Assembly: GCF_037038585.1 (NCBI RefSeq)
Contig: NC_092523.1
Coordinates: 32,155,501 to 32,219,500, forward strand
Length of the DNA: 64,000 nucleotides
Source of the DNA: Patagioenas fasciata
Taxonomy: Eukaryota > Chordata > Aves > Columbiformes > Columbidae
Reading direction: 5' to 3'
Position numbers and translations under genes: made by a program. Below the pieces are notes generated by a model. The model did not search any database. It was not told the origin of the DNA and saw nothing but the letters and a program-made list of their open reading frames with translations. Below are positions 59,501 through 64,000 of this stretch, one piece after another. Each line of letters begins with the position of its first letter. The first letter of the stretch is position 1.

Positions 59501-62070
59501 AGATAAAAGTCACATAAAGAAAACTCTGAGAAGCTAAGAGCTCAGAAATAAACTATGAGAGAGTTAAAGGAAATCAAAGAATGAAACAAAACAAAACATA
59601 ACCTCACACTCTGAGAAAGGAGTAATTCCCCTCTGCCCACTTCCAAAGACACTCAGATTTTGAGGGTTAGTAGTAATTAAAGCATTTTAAGGAAAAAGAA
59701 GCAACAGCATAGTCAGCAGCTATCAAGCACAGCTTTCTCAGTAGTCAAAGAACTACTGCATGGAGAGCCTAAACGAACAAATATTCAACCGAGCTGTCCC
59801 CCATTTGAGTTTCCACTGACGGAACATAATCACAACCAACCTAAGATATATTTAGAAACAGTTGTTTACTCTTCTTTGTGGCACATTTTATGTGACCCCT
59901 GTTCATTTATAGCTTTGTGCAATCTTAGCTTCCTCAGAACTTCACCCACTTCACCAGAGTTTTGTGCTCAAGATAACATCAACACACTCTGTGAAGCACA
60001 AAAGCCTTTAAACACCCTCTGACTCAAGTAGAGTTGTGGATAACCAGTGTTTGACAAGTATGTGCTGGAATAGCTGTCTTCAGAGGATTTCTAAAGACAT
60101 TTTCAGTGAAGTACACAACAGAAACTCATTTTAGCGCAGATGAAATGAAACTTTAGTAGAGACATTCCAAAAAACCTTCATAACCTGCACCAGTACAAAT
60201 GGCATTATTGCATGTAGTCTGCATTACATGTTGACCAGCATATTAGTCACGAAGTTAGAAGGCAGTATCGGAAAAACACCATTTCATAGCTGCTTCTACA
60301 AGACAGTGTCTGTTGATGCACTAGTTACATGCATAATATGCCTCCCCTCCCCTTCTCCTGAACTACACAAGTTTTTCTACTGTAGTCAAGTGTAAATCAC
60401 AAATATGCACATAAGGGCCCATAATAATGGGCATAAGAGGCTGAAAGAAATTTAATACACTAGTTCAGTCTTTGCAGTTACGTTGACACAGTTCATGGCA
60501 TTCTTATTCCAGTATTTTTCCCAAAGGTGCTACTCTAGTAGCAAGATTACTTCGGAGTCATATTGTGAGTCGAGAGTTGCAAGTGGAAGATGTAGGCAGA
60601 TTAGGTGACAAGTGTAATCAGAGAGGATCCTCAAATTTTATTTTTTTTTTAATTGTCTTTTCTCCCCCACTACTGTTTTTTGGAAAGACAGTCTAACACT
60701 TGCTTTCTACAAAGCAAGTCAAAATTACGAATTCTGCAACAGGTTGTTATATGTACCTTTCTACTACTGTTTTACATTCCTTGCTGAAGAAATCCTTAAT
60801 TTTTAAGGCGTAATCCTTCTATAATTTGATGTGCCTTTCTTTCCTCCAACCTCCCCTCCAAGATTTAATACTTACACATAAATAAGTCAAAGTTTTTCTG
60901 TTTGGTGTGTTTTTGTTTTTTGTTTTTTTTTTTTTCCTTTGTTTTGTGTGTGTTTTTTTTTTTTTTTTTGGGGGGGGGGGTGGGTTTTTTTTGTTGTTGT
61001 TGTTTTCTTCTCTAATTTCATCATTTACATATTACCACCAACATAGCACGTGATAAATAAAAATAAAGCTGTAAAGAAGCTACTAGTCTCAGCTAAAACA
61101 TTTGCTCTACCTTTTTTGACTTGCTTAGTAGCCAGCATTTAAGATGTCAGTTCAGTGGCATTACACCACAATAAGCCTATAAAGCCCCCATTGCTTGCAA
61201 AAAGTGCAAATTATCTCTGGCATGTAGTTGACTATACAATGAGTATAGCATAAATTTTAAAGTGTTAAATCTTATTAACACCAGAATATCTTCCATATCT
61301 TGACAGAGTCATAAAGATTTAGCATTCACATTTCTATTTCATTTGTAAGATGAGTTCCTGCTACGGCATAAATAGTAAAATATATTGATTACTGCAGCTA
61401 GAAACAAGGTTCATCAGGGTTCTCCTTCCAAGATGAGTAATCCTTAGCTCCCAAAGAGATTTAAAACAAATTTAAGAGTGCTTTATAAAGCTCCTCACTG
61501 ATAATTCTACAGCCTTTCCCATAGGCCAAACAACATTAGCTAACGAATTGCTTAGGAATAGTTTGCTTTTACACTATTGTTACGATTATTACTTGCATGC
61601 GTGATTTCAAAAGATAACAATGCCACCTGCTGGCTTAGGAGTTTCATTTTTTTTTTCTGGTTTACAGTTTTCTGGTTACAGTGTATGCACTAAAAATAAA
61701 ACACCAGCACCACCCTGTACACTCTGTTCTTCTGAAAAAGAATGGCACTATAGATATTACAGCAGAAATAGTTTTTTAAATCTTACTGACAAGATGTGTG
61801 CTATATATACACCATAAGATGTATACCACTTAACACAAGATATGAAATTCAAGGTCTAGAAGCCAATAAACAAAATCAAAAACTCAAATACTTCACTGCA
61901 GAATTTACCTGTGAAAGGAAAGCCACTTGACTCCTTCACACAGTACAACTCCTGATGTCATAAGCAGTTCTGCAAAGTACTGTGTCTCAATTCCTTCTTC
62001 CTCATGCTTTTTAAACTGGATACCAGATGTCGTCAACAGTTCAATGGAGTCCTGAGCATACATATCTTCT
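47379..62070 (-). CDS. CNOT7: CNOT7 (CAF1) deadenylase, 3' part of gene
   Basis: CNOT7 is a magnesium-dependent 3'-5' exoribonuclease of the DEDD class. As a catalytic subunit of the CCR4-NOT complex it shortens mRNA poly(A) tails, and it also binds BTG/TOB proteins. Four exons are in the window, encoding residues 105-285 in human numbering: 61909-62070, 54786-54930, 50237-50347 and 47379-47507, all with GT-AG junctions and consistent phases. Two of the four catalytic acidic residues are visible, Asp161 (GYDFGYL) and Asp230 (HQAGSD), along with His225. Asp40 and Glu42 would be in exons beyond 64000. All 181 residues agree with the human protein as I recall it, including the C-terminus [11 protein letters not shown]. 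There is no defect in the part seen, and the gene is convergent with ZDHHC2. Confidence 0.97.
48191..48580 (+). repeat. Perfect minisatellite, 39 x CGGGGAAAGA
   Basis: Thirty-nine consecutive, identical copies of the 10-mer CGGGGAAAGA lie here, flanked by TAAGA on the left and CGCTAAAAAC on the right. The plus strand is all purine except one C per unit, so the CNOT7 pre-mRNA carries a pyrimidine-rich array (UCUUUCCCCG). Each unit has a GGGG run separated by six bases, which suits G-quadruplex formation, and one CpG: 39 CpGs, 60% GC, observed/expected 2.0 from the unit composition. All six frames are open through the array, so the repeat-encoded polypeptides are artefacts. The array starts about 680 bases upstream of the last-exon acceptor. 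Confidence 0.98.
49080..49775 (+). other. Unrecognised open stretch antisense to CNOT7 intron
   Basis: Two plus-strand open segments (103 and 126 codons) lie in the same frame, separated by a single TAA at 49389-49391. The second has protein-like composition, for example [15 protein letters not shown] and [18 protein letters not shown]. No family is recognised. It may be an old retrocopy or pseudogene, or chance. Confidence 0.2.
50237..50347 (-). CDS. CNOT7: CNOT7 coding exon with His225 and Asp230
   Basis: This exon encodes residues 207-243: [20 protein letters not shown], then [17 protein letters not shown]. It contains the fourth catalytic aspartate (AGSD) and the nearby His225. Its acceptor is TTTTTCAG (50348-50350 is CAG) and its donor is GAA|GTAGGT. 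It is 111 bases long and symmetrical in phase 0. Confidence 0.97.
50348..54785 (-). other. CNOT7 intron (4.4 kb)
   Basis: A phase-0 intron of AT-rich unique sequence. I recognise no repeat or gene in it. Confidence 0.85.
54786..54930 (-). CDS. CNOT7: CNOT7 coding exon with Asp161
   Basis: This exon encodes the end of Ser158 and residues 159-206: [40 protein letters not shown] and MKSCKNLK. It includes catalytic Asp161. The acceptor is TTAATTTGCAG and the donor CTGAAG|GTAAGT. The length is 145 bases, as expected for one split base plus 48 codons. Confidence 0.97.
55618..56525 (-). mobile_element. CR1 LINE, 5'-truncated, ~0.9 kb
   Basis: A minus-strand CR1 retroposon. From its 5' break it encodes the ORF2 reverse transcriptase region [20 protein letters not shown], then [40 protein letters not shown] and, near the C-terminus, [16 protein letters not shown] and [20 protein letters not shown], followed by the 3'UTR that ends aatcacagaatg (plus strand, from 55621). 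A TGA interrupts the frame after CAAIQ (about 56427) and a frameshift follows the GCIRSG region near 56190, so it is dead. It lies in the sense direction within the CNOT7 intron. Confidence 0.95.
59339..59352. repeat. Short CA microsatellite
   Basis: About seven CA units (CACACACACACACA) in a CNOT7 intron. A short simple repeat. Confidence 0.85.
60897..61016 (+). repeat. T/G homopolymer-rich tract
   Basis: T-runs broken by G or GTG lead to an uninterrupted 17-T run (60953-60969) joined directly to 11 G (60970-60980), then TGGG, more T and four GTT units. In the CNOT7 transcript this would be C11 followed by A17. It is likely unstable in length, and sequencing accuracy here is doubtful. Confidence 0.85.
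61909..62070 (-). CDS. CNOT7: CNOT7 coding exon, first in window
   Basis: This exon encodes the last base of Thr104, residues 105-157 and two bases of Ser158: [40 protein letters not shown] and [13 protein letters not shown]. The acceptor CTCTCTTTTTAG lies at 62071-62082 and the donor is CACAG|GTAAAT. It is 162 bases long. Confidence 0.97.
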
Positions 62071-64000
62071 CTAAAAAGAGAGAGGAAGCAAGCTTTCAAA
62101 ACCTACAAACCTCAGCGATCAAAACCCTAGTAAAGTGGGGTTTTTTTTATTCATTAACAAACGTAACTTTGTTTGGTGTTAATTACTATTTCTCATAGCT
62201 TTTGTCAACCTTCACTAGCATTTCATCATTCTCAGTACCTCCATTCACGCCTCCTTCAAAAAAAACCTAGTTCCTGCTGCTCTTCTAATTATCTAGAACT
62301 CCCCCTCTTGCAAATCTACAGAGGAAAGTTAATGTATGAATACAAATATATTACAAATAAGATTAATTACTTAAACTGTGACAGAATAGTTGAAGCACTA
62401 ATATCTGTTACATTATCGAATTAATAACAGCAGACTCCAGATCGTAGCCCTGCTGTAAGTTCTGTACATAATATTTGCCACACACTTCTTGAGATTTAAG
62501 CTTATGTAAACATTTAGACATATGCTTATCAAAACTTCCTACTCACTGCAACTGAAAACACATGCTCCAACTAGTCGATCCTTAAAAATCAGATAAGCAA
62601 CCATTTTCTTTCTATATGACCAACTTCAAGTTGTCTTTAAGAGCCATATTTTGAACATAAAATGTAATGGGAGAGGAAAAAAAAAAATCCATGCCTTGCC
62701 TGAACCCCTTTTATCCCTGTGTTTATTCTCTTTACTGCTAAAATTTCATAAAATCATAAGTATTTTCTCATTAAATAGATAGGGCTTTTTTTTCTGAAGT
62801 AGAATATACATCACCATAACAAAGACGTAGAATAGTCAGCTGAAAATAAAAATCAAATGTGGCTCTAATTAGTGTATTCTTATTACTGTCCACAACATAG
62901 TGTTCTACAAAGTGCCTTCAATGTACAGTTTTCAATTTTCAACCAAAACACAAAAAATAAAAGACAACCAATATATCAAACGTGACTGGCTAGATTCAGT
63001 CATAGCCTTATATTCCTTATTCCTAATAGCACGTCATCATTCATCAGAACATACAGATACAACACATCTTGAGAATGGATCTTTTTTCCTTCTTCCCACA
63101 CAGCTGCTCATTAGTACTCGAGCTTTAAGGCATCAATTTGCCAACACCTGTCCATTTCCATAACACATTAAAGAACACATCCAAAACAAACATGCCCATT
63201 TTGCAAAAAGTTTTAATCCTAGCTTGTTGCTCTGCACTAATCAGGTGGATAGTTACCTCAGAGAAATATTTATGCTCTTTAAAAGCACACTGTAACAAGA
63301 TCTGGCTGGAACCACACACAAAAAAATTACCTTCTAGGAACAGCCAACAGCTGTTTTGCTTTAGGAGCAGAACACTTGGCACAGTGCCACTTCCCAAAAG
63401 GAAGTTTAGAAACAGACAAAAATAAGTCCTTTCTCCACTCCTATAGGAAAAAAATATTTGCGTTTCATGCAACACTTACTTAGCTCACTTTATTGTATAA
63501 AAATTCCCCCCCAGCGAACTATTAACAAGTTAGCTAAGTGACTACCTAGATCTTGGCTTACTAAGCTGTCTTATCTATGCAACATCTGGCACAAATGGAC
63601 GGAAAACTACTTTTGTTTTCAGCTGTTTGACGTTAAGTAGACTACGAAGCTCAGAAAATGAATAAACGTAACACAGGTTCTTCTCGGATCACAGTTTGGA
63701 AGTTATTAACTCATTCCTCCTCATCTTTCTCCCATACTTAGCAGGATTAGTCTATTCTTCTATAAAGACAATGGATAACTTCCACCCTGCACTTACATGG
63801 CTGGCTAAGTTTGGAGATACCAAAACATAAAATCTGCACTTCTTCTGCTTTCATCAGGTGCTTCAAACTAAAAAGAGCATGTCACTCCTCAGACTAAACT
63901 GATTAGTGACAAGCCACAGCACTGTTTGTTTAGAAAAGATCATGAAAGACAGCAGCAGTTTTCTCTTTGTAAGAACCCTGATTACTTTGAAAATAAGTCT
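62071..64000 (-). other. CNOT7 intron, running off the window
   Basis: I searched for the upstream exons carrying the catalytic Asp40/Glu42 and the residues before Thr104 and found none, so this is intron to the window edge. There are no recognisable repeats apart from short A-runs (for example near 62668-62680). Confidence 0.8.

Larger units (their letters stand above)
54931..61908 (-). other. CNOT7 intron (7.0 kb)
   Basis: A phase-2 intron. It contains a CR1 element at about 55618-56525, a CA microsatellite near 59339-59352 and a T/G-rich tract at 60897-61016. Nothing else is recognised. Confidence 0.85.

Noticed and set aside
4926-62680. Apparent excess of T-rich tracts on the sense strand of both genes
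   Set aside because: There are clear counterexamples: A-rich runs near 6175, 7860 and 20600 and the A/C tract at 10951-11025 in ZDHHC2, and the T-rich tract at 60.9 kb in CNOT7. A proper skew calculation would be needed.

Overview
The window is vertebrate nuclear DNA, almost certainly from a bird. Genes are split into short exons with GT-AG introns, the background is AT-rich with a single CpG island, and all recognisable interspersed repeats are CR1 (chicken repeat 1) LINE fragments, the dominant avian retroposon. No bacterial, phage, plasmid or CRISPR features are present. The species cannot be fixed from the sequence alone.

Two genes lie tail to tail. On the + strand, ZDHHC2 (a DHHC-type palmitoyl-acyltransferase) is complete: 12 coding exons from the ATG at 3621 to the TAA at 32370-32372. 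They join in frame to 1128 nt, or 375 codons plus stop. On the - strand, the last four coding exons of CNOT7 (the CAF1 deadenylase of CCR4-NOT) lie between 62070 and 47379. They encode about residues 105-285, and the first exons lie beyond position 64000. Convergent ZDHHC2-CNOT7 matches the gene order I recall from human 8p22.

Layout: 1-3170 is upstream sequence with no firm gene, but it holds an unexplained set of protein-like - strand segments at 1.85-2.7 kb. About 3170-4110 is the CpG island with ZDHHC2 exon 1. From 3778 to 32331 are ZDHHC2 exons 2-12 and introns, with two old CR1 pieces. From 32373 to about 38950 is the probable ZDHHC2 3' region. From about 38950 to 45840 is intergenic sequence with two CR1 fragments. 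From about 45840 to 47378 is the probable CNOT7 3'UTR. From 47379 to 64000 are CNOT7 exons and introns, with a 390-bp perfect minisatellite (39 copies of a 10-mer) in the last intron and a roughly 0.9-kb CR1 in a larger intron.

The two genes are neighbours, not members of a shared pathway: one modifies membrane-associated proteins, the other shortens mRNA poly(A) tails. I found no new multi-gene system. The items most worth checking are the uniform minisatellite, a candidate 41-nt cassette exon that would replace the ZDHHC2 C-terminal sorting tail, a possible polyadenylation/splicing switch just after the ZDHHC2 stop, and the unidentified - strand coding-like segments upstream of the ZDHHC2 promoter.
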